Below, piece after piece: positions 28,301 to 36,627 of a DNA stretch of 47,047 nt (the first letter of the stretch is position 1; each line of letters starts with the position of its first letter). Source of the stretch: Candidatus Aminicenantota bacterium (lineage in GTDB: Bacteria > Acidobacteriota > Aminicenantia > UBA2199); contig JAPKZK010000033.1 in NCBI GenBank assembly GCA_026393835.1, forward strand, positions 1 to 47,047, given 5' to 3'. A program made the position numbers and the translations under genes. The notes below the pieces were generated by a model. The model was not told where the DNA came from. It ran no database searches and was given only the letters and a program-made list of their open reading frames with translations.

Positions 28301-31300
28301 CCCTGGAAAGCATTATATCGACGTTTCCATCTATATTATCATCCCAGGTGATAGTGGCTTCAGTTTCAGCATTCCAAATATCTCCTCCATTGGGAGATTT
28401 CACTTTTATGACCCTGGATATAATATGAGCTTCATTAGAATAGCTTGAATAACCGGAGCTGTTATATGCCCTTACCCTGTAGAAATAGCTGGCGTTGGGT
28501 GTGAGGTTATTGGAGTCTAAATAGTAATTTCTATCTGTTACGTATATCTGCTTATAGGTTCCGGTGGGGCCATCTTTCCTTTCGATCATAAAACCGAGTT
28601 CATTATCATCATTATCCATCCACCTGAGTTCGATCTGGTTTAAAGAAATCATTTCCCCGGATAATTGGCTCGGGGCCGCGGGCAATGGAACCGGTTTTGT
28701 CGGGGTGAAGAAAACAAAGAGGTCTGATGAGGCGGTTTTGGCATTGGTGGCGTTCAGTGCATTGACTTTTACATAATAGGTGGCGTCGTAATTCAAATTG
28801 TTTAACGTGACTGAACGTGTATTGGTAACGGTGAGGGGCTGCATGGCAGCGGGGTCGGCGCCAGTTATAATTTCATATTTTTCATACCCGTCGATGGGAT
28901 TGGGCTGATAGTTGATTGTAATACTTGTGGTATCCAGCAGGGCAAAATTTTCATTCAGGATTATGACGGCATTAACCGGTTTACTGAGTATTTGAAGTGT
29001 TTGGGTGGTATTTTTCAAACCTTTCAGGGTCCCGTATTTTGACAATACGCCGTATTCATACTTTTCGCCATAAGTGACCGTGCTGTCGAGGTAATTATTC
29101 ACCCCAACCGGGCCGAATTCAGTATAAGCGCCGGATTCGGCCCTGCGGGTGATATAATATTCGGTAATATTGGGGATAAGAGTAAATGTAAGATATACTT
29201 TCGGGGCATCTGTGTTGTTGTCCCTTAATTCAACCAGGTTGACTGCCGGGGAGTTTAACTGCGTTAATGTAATGGAATTTTCAGCGGAAACATATTGTCC
29301 GGACATATAATTGGCCTGGACTTTCCAGGTAATCTGGGCTGTGCCTACGGGTATGCTGTAATTGTAGAATGTATTGACGGTGCTGCCAACCATTAGATAT
29401 CCAGTACCGTTGGGGTTTACATATACATCATAGGTGACAAGGTTTTTATTACCAAAGTTATTAATATCCCAGCTTAATGTCACCACAGCCGATTCGGAAA
29501 AATAACCGGAGTTGCTAACTGTGAATTTCACGGGGTCGAAAACCGGTATTTCCCCGGAAACGGTTAATGCGCTGGTGAGCACAATGGAGTCTGCGCCTGC
29601 TTCTATTTTATAATCATATGTTCCCGGCGTATCATCTACCGGCATCGTTTTGGTATAAAGGCCTGTAACCTGGAAATATAACAGCCAGTCGGCGGTCCCG
29701 GTTTTTCGTTTGGAAACGGTATAAATGGTGGTGATATCGACGCCTGTGGCTGTCCAGTTGAAGGTGACGGTTCCCCCCATGGGTACGGTTGTTTTATCCA
29801 GGGTGAAGGATGTGATATCCTGGGTATAGGTGATAATATTCAGTGTAAGTTCAGCCTGCCCGATGTTATTGCTTTGATCATAAGCAAGAACCACAAACTT
29901 AATCTGGGCAGCGCCGGGTTCATTGACGGTATAAGGGAAGGAGGTATTGGCGATATTGGTGATAGTGGTTAATAGAGTACGAACGCCATTGACCTCTTTA
30001 TAGACTTCGTACTTTGATAATTGGTTGTTGTTGTCGGCGGCATTCCAGGTGACGATGATGGGCGTACCGTTTATAACCTGTGTTTCGGTGTTGGTGATGG
30101 TTACGGTTGGCGCGACAATATCGGATGAAAAATCTGCCACGGCCAGGTAAATATTCCAGCCCACTGCCACATATTTATTAGCATTCATGTCGATGGTTCG
30201 GTATGGATATGCAGAGTCCACATATCCTAAAGTGACATCAAATCTTTGGTTGGTTGCCAGATCAATCTTGCTTATAAATGCCTCGCTATCACGGTAACCT
30301 CCGGCTATCAATAATCCATCATAAGTGGCAAATTTACTATTTTGTGCTAAATTGGAAAGTCTGGTAACGCTATAATCTGATTTCACTAGCGTGGGCTCAT
30401 AATATCTATTCGTATTATTATAAAATGATAAAGCACCTATATAAGTGTTGGCATAAGGTTTAAAGATACAGAGATTGCCATATTTTCCCTCGTTATATAC
30501 AAGCTGATTCGCAGTTAAATCAGAATTAAGGGACCATATTTTGCCATTCCCATATGAAGAGATATGACCGGCACCAACCATTAAGCAGTCTCCCATATAG
30601 ACGCCCGACATATTTGAAATAATTCCCAGCGATGGTAAAATCCGAAGCGATTTGTTCCTACGTATTACATATCTGTTTAATTTATTTTCCGAAACATTCC
30701 ATGTCCCATCATAAGGTACACCATTATCCCAGATTACGAAAAGCTTACCATCGTGTTGAGCGAATCTTGGATTTTGTACTTGATATACACTGTTTTGAAG
30801 ATTTTGGAGTGAAATCTGATAACATTCCGTATTATAATTGGCTTCGTTTTTTGACGTAATATAGATATTGCCATTGAGTTGGTGCAACGTTATTGGACCA
30901 CCGGACTTAAAATTTAACTGACCAAGATAAACAATATCCCCTGTTACCAAATCGAACATTTTTAGTACTGCTACATACTTATGCAATTCCCATGTAAATG
31001 TTGTGTCGCTTGCAAATACGCTTAATACTTTATTATTACCGATATAGAGGAAATCAGTAATACCGGACCGATAAGTTCCCTCGATTTCATCAGACTCAAT
31101 TCCAAAATAGGGTTCTGCAATATTTTTAGTAAATTGGTAAGTACTGTCATTAAACTCCAATATCTCGTAGTCTGACCATTCCGGTTTTGGTATATTCACA
31201 AAATCTCCATCCATAAATAAGACTAATTTTGTCTCCGTTTTTATGGTCCGCAAATAATGGACTCTGCCCCAATTGGTTGTGGAGTAATCAACGGAATCGG

Positions 31301-34300
31301 CACCAAAGGTGTATGCAATCGGACATCTATCGATGAAATTATTATTATAAAATTCATACACCCTACCGTTTCCAAAAAGAAATATTTTCCCATTCACTAC
31401 TCCCAATGCCACATTACATTTATCTGGGCTATTCATGCTTGCCGTGCTGAAGGGGAGATTATAGGCGTAAACAGTATTAGCGGATGTATCCAGCTTCGCT
31501 AGTTTCGACTCGCGTGGATCAATATAATAAATAACATTACCTAAGGTGACTGGTTTGATCCAACAAACATATATGCCAACACTATTGTTAAGGTAAATGC
31601 TTTCTCGACTGCCGATTATACCATTGGAAAAACTATAACGGCCTACCACACTAGATGAAAAACTAAGGTCCCATAGATAACCATTCAGGAATATATGGCG
31701 ATCTCTGGAACTGATTATACTGTCGGAATCATAAATACTGGATTTTAAAACAGGAGCGCCTGCCAATTTGGGAATATTATTATTTTCAAGAACTATCGGA
31801 ACTGTAAAAGATGAACCAGATTTTTGAGAGTAATATATAGTCTCATAATAGCTGCTTTTTAATAGGACATATGGCGTACCGGCGAAAATGTCGAAATCGA
31901 CCACATCGTAATCTTTATTGCAGATAAGAATTTTAGAAGAAACGGTTGATGTGGCGCTATTGTAGGTGATGTAGTATTTATTGCTTTCATAAACATAAGT
32001 GTCTTCACCATAATCAGTGGCCGTATTTTGGTAATAGCTATAGCTATGTTGAAGAACAGCATGAGTGAGATTATTGTCATCGATCTTTACAAATTTAATA
32101 CCACGGCTTTGCTGGGAATTCATCGCATTTGCAGGGAAAGAAAATTCATCGCTATATACTATTATGGCTTGATTAAAAGGCGCCGGTACCGATGTGTTTG
32201 CCGTAATTTGGAATTTATCTGAAAGAACGGTCACTGTATTTCCTTTATCATCCTCCAGTTTGCACCGAAGATAACAGTAGTCGGATGCATAATTGTTATT
32301 GTTCGGGATAAGCCATGAAATGGGATTGTTAATGGTAATACCATTGGCATTATAACTATAATAAATCCTCTCGCTTTGGCTTCCATAGATTAAATTGATT
32401 TCTGCAAGGGTGATAGGGTTGTCCGCAGTTTTATTAATATTGCACTGCAATGTATTACTGACTTTGTAAGTGGAAGAGAGGGGGGCAATGGTGGCTTCAA
32501 GTCGATTGGATACAATGGAAAAGGGGTTTGAAATTTTTTCAGTTACATTACCCTGGTCGTCGTAAAGGATAACTTTGATTTGTGCATCGGCAGTGACTGG
32601 AATATTGATTGGCACCGGCCAATAAAAACTGTCTGACGGTAACCTGCCTTCCTGGACAATATATAAATAGTCGGTTTGATTGGTCTGGTCATGAATGGTT
32701 ACCCATGCATCTGCTTGATGGTACCTTTGTTGAATCACAAGCCGGGCAACTTTTATATCATCATGGGCCTGGACAATCACTTTCAATTCTTTCCCCATTC
32801 GCGCCCAGAACCTTGTACTCAAGGCTTCGTACATGCTCCCAAATTCCCGGAGATCGAAATAATCAATCACAGGTCCACCCGCATCAATGTAATTGATGGG
32901 GGCAATAAATTTATTATTCTCCAAATTTATATCCTGATCATCATTCCAGAAGAAGGATAATTTTACCTGGCTGGCGCCGGATGCAAGGATGTTGTCATAA
33001 ATCGTGCCCCCATTCACAAACACATCCGTTCGAAATTTCACTTCTACATTGACGATTTCCTCCTGGCCGGAAGTCAGATCATTGGTCATATAACCGGTGC
33101 AAACCCAAAAAGGACTCTCGCCAGTACTTTTGATGTAAGATGCTTTAAATGTAGCGCGGTCGGCAGTCTCGGTTCCCAGGTTCTTAACTGTTACTTTAAA
33201 TTTTACCGTTGAATCTGGTTTCACCTCGCTATCCAGTATAACATTTGTAATGGCTAAATCTGAACCCGTAGCAACGGTAGTAAAACTCCAAACTGGGGTT
33301 GAAATATATTCGATGCCATAATAATCTTTATTCCTACCCTCTTCGCGTACTTTTACTTGCCAGTAGTATTTAGTATTGGGTTTTAATGGTTCATAGTATT
33401 CATCAGCGAAGTCGAAGAAATCTTGACCTTCATAACCTGGTTTATTAAATGACCTTACGGAATAGAGTTGGTTGGGGTCTGTGCCTACCATAACATAGTA
33501 ATCCAGGTTGTCGCCATCTGCATCAGAGGCTTCCCAGCGCAAAACGGGTGTTTTAATAACGCCTGTCGCGCCATTGGTGGGAACCTGATAGGAGGTATTA
33601 AAGTATGGCCAATGTTCTTGATTAATTAAAATAGACTCTGTGTTGCTCCATGGCCCTGTGCCCGCATCGTTTACTCCACGGACGTGGAAATAATAATTGG
33701 TATTGTCCTGTAAACTATTTACTGTATGACTGCTGAAGGAATACATGTTTCCGGGATCGGAGTTATCAGCGATGGGGCTGATTGTCGTACCATCGGGAAA
33801 GCCGATATTTGTGGCATATTCTAATTGATAATAATTCACATTCAAGTTATAATGGGAATCAATAATTTTTTGCCAACTGATTTCAATGCTGTTATTGGAT
33901 GTTTCGATTCCCGGCTTAGCCAGGTAAGTGGAGGATGGGGGCTCTATTGCATTTTGTTCCGCCACATTAAAGGTATTACTCTGTACCCAGGCGCTTTGGT
34001 TTCCGGCATTATCGGTGGCGCAAACCCTTACCGTTAAATTATCCCCGGCTTCCTGTGGTGTCCATGAAATACTCCCCGTATTTGAAGCATTGGCATTGAC
34101 TACCCCCCACCCATCTGGTTGTTGGTATTGTATCCATATGGACAACAGGCTACTGGGAGTCTGGCTATCGGTGGCGGTCCAGTAAATAGTAGTGGGAACC
34201 CCAACAGTTAGGCTTGAAGAAGCTGTCCGCACATTGCTGGTAACAGGATCAACCAGGTCACTTCCTCCTCCGGATGAGCCACCATCATGTGTGACTGTTA

Positions 34301-34718
34301 CTTTTAAATGCTTTGTGACCGCATGCCCTTTACCATCTTGAAGTGTGCAGAAAATAAGATAATCAGTAGGCGAGCTAACCGTTGGAGGGCTCCACGTAAT
34401 AGTTCGGCTTTCATTTTGACCTACAAAGTATCCGCCTGTTGCTTGCCAATAATAATAAGGTGTGTAATTTGAACCAGAAGGGAAAGCTACTATTTTTAAG
34501 TTTGAAGAATCGCTAATAGAGACATTCCCATTTGGATTTAAAGTTAGGTCAGGTGCAGTTGCACCAGAAGCGGGGATATCCTGTACATAAAGTTTTCCCC
34601 AGTCGGTTGCATGAGATAACGTTATAGAAAAATTAAAAATGAATAGGATAAAAAATAAATAAAACCCCCATTGAGACATTGATCCATCTGAATAGGTACA
34701 ATTTTTTTTTTTGTTCAT
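25341..34718 (-). CDS. Multidomain exported adhesin-like protein (3125 aa; FN3, LRR, Kre9/KNH-like, FG-GAP)
   Basis: Start supported by AGGAG 7 nt upstream, 16 bp after the SLH gene. Signal peptide about 1-38 (hydrophobic FYLFFILFIFNF). Regions in order: Ig-like about 45-150; FN3 domains 265-500; a CARDB-like domain about 500-640 (TVKFKVTVKNLGTETAD); an unrecognised WD/kelch-like stretch about 850-1530 rich in Y, N and short strands; several FN3 domains about 1530-2100; Kre9/KNH-like domains beginning SPNGGD/E at about 2108 and again as four copies about 2480-2860. An LRR block lies at about 2197-2390 of the plant/PS type (LGSLTNIQELFLYENQLTGGIP). Five FG-GAP/VCBS units follow at 2865-3125 (DFNNDGKVDILWRN, Ca-binding DxDG loops). 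No enzyme or sorting motif is seen. It probably binds polymers or neighbours at the cell surface, together with the SLH protein. Confidence 0.9.
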   Translation of the reverse strand: MNKKKNCTYSDGSMSQWGFYLFFILFIFNFSITLSHATDWGKLYVQDIPASGATAPDLTLNPNGNVSISDSSNLKIVAFPSGSNYTPYYYWQATGGYFVGQNESRTITWSPPTVSSPTDYLIFCTLQDGKGHAVTKHLKVTVTHDGGSSGGGSDLVDPVTSNVRTASSSLTVGVPTTIYWTATDSQTPSSLLSIWIQYQQPDGWGVVNANASNTGSISWTPQEAGDNLTVRVCATDNAGNQSAWVQSNTFNVAEQNAIEPPSSTYLAKPGIETSNNSIEISWQKIIDSHYNLNVNYYQLEYATNIGFPDGTTISPIADNSDPGNMYSFSSHTVNSLQDNTNYYFHVRGVNDAGTGPWSNTESILINQEHWPYFNTSYQVPTNGATGVIKTPVLRWEASDADGDNLDYYVMVGTDPNQLYSVRSFNKPGYEGQDFFDFADEYYEPLKPNTKYYWQVKVREEGRNKDYYGIEYISTPVWSFTTVATGSDLAITNVILDSEVKPDSTVKFKVTVKNLGTETADRATFKASYIKSTGESPFWVCTGYMTNDLTSGQEEIVNVEVKFRTDVFVNGGTIYDNILASGASQVKLSFFWNDDQDINLENNKFIAPINYIDAGGPVIDYFDLREFGSMYEALSTRFWARMGKELKVIVQAHDDIKVARLVIQQRYHQADAWVTIHDQTNQTDYLYIVQEGRLPSDSFYWPVPINIPVTADAQIKVILYDDQGNVTEKISNPFSIVSNRLEATIAPLSSTYKVSNTLQCNINKTADNPITLAEINLIYGSQSERIYYSYNANGITINNPISWLIPNNNNYASDYCYLRCKLEDDKGNTVTVLSDKFQITANTSVPAPFNQAIIVYSDEFSFPANAMNSQQSRGIKFVKIDDNNLTHAVLQHSYSYYQNTATDYGEDTYVYESNKYYITYNSATSTVSSKILICNKDYDVVDFDIFAGTPYVLLKSSYYETIYYSQKSGSSFTVPIVLENNNIPKLAGAPVLKSSIYDSDSIISSRDRHIFLNGYLWDLSFSSSVVGRYSFSNGIIGSRESIYLNNSVGIYVCWIKPVTLGNVIYYIDPRESKLAKLDTSANTVYAYNLPFSTASMNSPDKCNVALGVVNGKIFLFGNGRVYEFYNNNFIDRCPIAYTFGADSVDYSTTNWGRVHYLRTIKTETKLVLFMDGDFVNIPKPEWSDYEILEFNDSTYQFTKNIAEPYFGIESDEIEGTYRSGITDFLYIGNNKVLSVFASDTTFTWELHKYVAVLKMFDLVTGDIVYLGQLNFKSGGPITLHQLNGNIYITSKNEANYNTECYQISLQNLQNSVYQVQNPRFAQHDGKLFVIWDNGVPYDGTWNVSENKLNRYVIRRNKSLRILPSLGIISNMSGVYMGDCLMVGAGHISSYGNGKIWSLNSDLTANQLVYNEGKYGNLCIFKPYANTYIGALSFYNNTNRYYEPTLVKSDYSVTRLSNLAQNSKFATYDGLLIAGGYRDSEAFISKIDLATNQRFDVTLGYVDSAYPYRTIDMNANKYVAVGWNIYLAVADFSSDIVAPTVTITNTETQVINGTPIIVTWNAADNNNQLSKYEVYKEVNGVRTLLTTITNIANTSFPYTVNEPGAAQIKFVVLAYDQSNNIGQAELTLNIITYTQDITSFTLDKTTVPMGGTVTFNWTATGVDITTIYTVSKRKTGTADWLLYFQVTGLYTKTMPVDDTPGTYDYKIEAGADSIVLTSALTVSGEIPVFDPVKFTVSNSGYFSESAVVTLSWDINNFGNKNLVTYDVYVNPNGTGYLMVGSTVNTFYNYSIPVGTAQITWKVQANYMSGQYVSAENSITLTQLNSPAVNLVELRDNNTDAPKVYLTFTLIPNITEYYITRRAESGAYTEFGPVGVNNYLDSTVTYGEKYEYGVLSKYGTLKGLKNTTQTLQILSKPVNAVIILNENFALLDTTSITINYQPNPIDGYEKYEIITGADPAAMQPLTVTNTRSVTLNNLNYDATYYVKVNALNATNAKTASSDLFVFFTPTKPVPLPAAPSQLSGEMISLNQIELRWMDNDDNELGFMIERKDGPTGTYKQIYVTDRNYYLDSNNLTPNASYFYRVRAYNSSGYSSYSNEAHIISRVIKVKSPNGGDIWNAETEATITWDDNIDGNVDIMLSRDGGSTWEMIAGNTASDGTETWTVSGATSDLCLIKISEKGGSLSDTSNGTFTIAGPPPIQESERNALIALYNSTNGDGWTNNSGWKTAPLHTDGFAMPGNERHWFGITVQGEQVSKIDLKENNLSGGIPTELGSLTNIQELFLYENQLTGGIPASFGTISELTSLNLSSNQLTGNIPQELGNLLNLVSLNMKANRLTGAIPANLINLNNLSSTTTDIGYNALYTGDETLRAFFTGKDSDWQITQTIAPGNVSVVVVLNTSFRVSWACIPFIDNPGGYRISYSTAPGGPYTFFASTDNKNNSEINVPGLTPGIKYYFVVQTQTEAHPQNKNIVTSDHSSEVNAALPAIIVTSPNGGESFPVGSRQEITWTSIGTNGDVQIQYTINNGDPWLDIIPETDNVGRLLWTVPNTPSNTCLVRINEKGKDMGLTDSSNGVFSITPASAVIITSPKGGEKLKPDSTHQITWTSSGIGGNVKIDYSINNGPPWEPVVASTSNNGSYDWTVPDNPSENCLIRISDIDGDPSGVSNTVFSIISKMSATLTLTSPNGGENFSTGSTHAITWTGTEIEKIKNVMLEYSINNGTTWTTIMPFITNNGSFNWTVPDKPSNNCLVRIRKSRSDEGPSDISDAVFSIVSASTVKVIAPNGGEQWHAGSSYNLTWTSTGISGDVVIDLYRGTAFDLNICTTPAASGSFGWNIPGNFTLADDYKIFIHKDTIEDYSDAVFSIVERTPNNPDFNNDGKVDILWRNYTTGNNEVWYMNGAARTGTAALPVQPGLTWRIVGTADFNRDGKVDILWRNYANCQNQVWYMDGVTLMNVVVFPEQKDDPNWQITGTGDFNGDGKVDILWRNLLEGRNKLWYLDGDVVIGSTGIQPLDNKFFRIAGTGDFNNDGKVDILWRNYSTGSDEVWYMDGAIRISSAALLEMTDLNWQIAAVGDFNGDEKPDILWRRYLDGANMIWYMDGATRIGTENIETRPDLNWRIVGNGDYKN

Positions 34719-34734
34719 TTTGGACTCCTAAAAA

Positions 34735-36303
34735 TCATTCCTCTTCAAACCCTAAAATTCCAGAAATCAATTTCGCTGCTTCTGCTTTATTAAGATTATT
34801 GCTTGGTTTGAATGAACCGTCTGGGTAGCCAGCAACGATTTTCTCGTAATAAAGGGTCATGACAAATGGATAGTACCAATCTCCAATACCCACATCAGAA
34901 AAAACGCTTGAAGTTGTACCGGGATAAGGATTTAAGTTTTTTACCTTTACGATAATTTTAGCCGCTTCCGCTCTATTAATATAGTTATCTGGTCCAAAAT
35001 TGTTCGTTCCCTCATACCCAGATATAATACCCATATCCCGTGCCATCATAATTTCTTTGTAATATTTATGATTTGGGGGAGCATCAGAAAAATTCTGACT
35101 GGCAAACAAATTTTTTAAATAATAGATGCTTTTAGCCCGAATCGCCCATGCAATAAATTGACCCCTTGTAATTAGTGCTGATGGATTAAATTCTTCCGTA
35201 TATTCAATCACCCTGGCACTATAGAGTTGATAAACAAATTTGCTATACCAATGATTTAATTTGTCATCTCTAACGTCATTAAACAACGCTACACTTCGCT
35301 CTTCATATTGGACTGATTCTGGGAAATTACCTGGTTCGACTGAAGTTATAGTGTCTACCCCAAATTTAAAACTCGCACTCCCAACTATAGTTCCTTGGGA
35401 TAAAGCAACTCCAGAAAGACTAACTTTATAGGGGCTCCAATCTTTGCCCCATGTCCATGGGAAAAAATTGTATTTTGCATGGGGCCCTATTACTAATCGA
35501 TCTTTTGGATATATCTTGGGCACATAAATTATATGATTAGTATCTACTATCCCAAAATATGCTCCATAAAGGTCAGACTTATGTTCCTCGTCAGCAAAAA
35601 AAAATGCCTCGAAATCATAGTCATCGACTGGGATTCCCACATTTCTTTTAAAGTCGGCACACCCATCATGTAGGCAAAAGAAATTATCAGATGAAGAAAC
35701 GTATAAATATAATTGGGCTGCATTTGCGAAGAAATCGTGATAAAAACTTGTTTGGATTACCGCCATATAAGGATAAGGAATAGTCGGATCATTTTGGTTC
35801 TCGTATTTTAGGATAATCAGCATATAATGGGTAAAGTTGAATGCATCCATAGCTCGATCTAATAAAACAGCCCCTAGACTGAGAGTTTTAGCCAGCCTAT
35901 TCTGATCTGTTGAGATCCCACCATCCGACTCATTAGCCATAAAATCCCAAAAATTAAATTCCACGTCTGTTTCTCTAATATAATGGATTGCCGTCCATCC
36001 ATCTGAAATGAACACTTTGTTAGTATTAGAAATTATCGGTGGAATGTAAATTGGAATTACTCTGTCTTTGATCTCAGAAGGCGTATCAGAATTATTTAAT
36101 ATGACACCTCCATATTTCTGATTTTGAGCGTTATATATTGCATTATTAAGACAATCCTGATTCGAAACGGGTGGATTATAGTATAATTCCCCATAAGTAA
36201 CAGAGAAATTGAGAAGTAAACCAATTATCACAAATGTTATATTGGGACAAAAAAATTTAATATTTAACTTTCTTTTTTTTACCCTTTTTTTTTGATGAGT
36301 CAT
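34735..36303 (-). CDS. Exported SLH-domain protein (522 aa)
   Basis: The start has AGGAG 7 nt upstream. A basic n-region and hydrophobic stretch (FVIIGLLLNFSVTYG, about 24-38) form a signal peptide. Residues about 40-345 are not recognised: beta-rich, with aromatic residues and two Cys in one short segment (FFCLHDGCADF). The C-terminus carries S-layer homology repeats, about 350-400 (weaker), 405-460 (FSDAPPNHKYYKEIMMARDM, NYINRAEAAKIIVK) and 465-522 (FSDVGIGDWYYPFV, GYPDGSFKPSNNLNKAEAAKLI). SLH domains bind pyruvylated wall polymer or peptidoglycan, so this protein should be held at the cell wall side. It is the first gene of a unit with the 3125-aa protein and is markedly A+T-rich. Poor fit to any known family in the middle leaves its function open. 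Confidence 0.88.
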   Translation of the reverse strand: MTHQKKRVKKRKLNIKFFCPNITFVIIGLLLNFSVTYGELYYNPPVSNQDCLNNAIYNAQNQKYGGVILNNSDTPSEIKDRVIPIYIPPIISNTNKVFISDGWTAIHYIRETDVEFNFWDFMANESDGGISTDQNRLAKTLSLGAVLLDRAMDAFNFTHYMLIILKYENQNDPTIPYPYMAVIQTSFYHDFFANAAQLYLYVSSSDNFFCLHDGCADFKRNVGIPVDDYDFEAFFFADEEHKSDLYGAYFGIVDTNHIIYVPKIYPKDRLVIGPHAKYNFFPWTWGKDWSPYKVSLSGVALSQGTIVGSASFKFGVDTITSVEPGNFPESVQYEERSVALFNDVRDDKLNHWYSKFVYQLYSARVIEYTEEFNPSALITRGQFIAWAIRAKSIYYLKNLFASQNFSDAPPNHKYYKEIMMARDMGIISGYEGTNNFGPDNYINRAEAAKIIVKVKNLNPYPGTTSSVFSDVGIGDWYYPFVMTLYYEKIVAGYPDGSFKPSNNLNKAEAAKLISGILGFEEE

Positions 36304-36627
36304 TGCGTTTCTCCTTTTGTTCTAAACAAAATTTTTTTTGCTTTACAATTTTAAGTGGCTTTCTCGATTTAAATTGATAAGCCAATTAAATTTTATATTA
36401 CCACAAAACAAATGATTTGTAAATCCTAAAAATTGTGCAAACCCTATTCGCAATGTTTCCCCTTCCATGAATCCCCGGATTGTAAGCATTCTTGGAAAAT
36501 ATATTTTATCAAAATAAAATGTTGCCGGTAATTCAAAAAGAGGAAAAGTTCCTGGATATTCTATTCACAATAAGACTCTTGAGAGAAAAACATATATTGA
36601 GAAAATTTGCACAATTTTAATGTTTTT
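36304..36627. other. Intergenic region between secretin and SLH genes
   Basis: 324 bp, A+T-rich, no gene. It carries the promoter of the SLH gene (36395-36423) and a leader of about 85 nt. No convincing terminator follows the secretin stop. Confidence 0.6.
36395..36423 (-). promoter_or_regulatory. Sigma70-type promoter for the SLH/3125-aa unit
   Basis: On the minus strand TTTACA (36423-36418), 17-bp spacer, TAATAT (36400-36395), giving a transcription start near 36388 and an about 85-nt leader before the SLH ATG at 36303. The spacing is ideal and each box has one mismatch from consensus. Confidence 0.6.
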
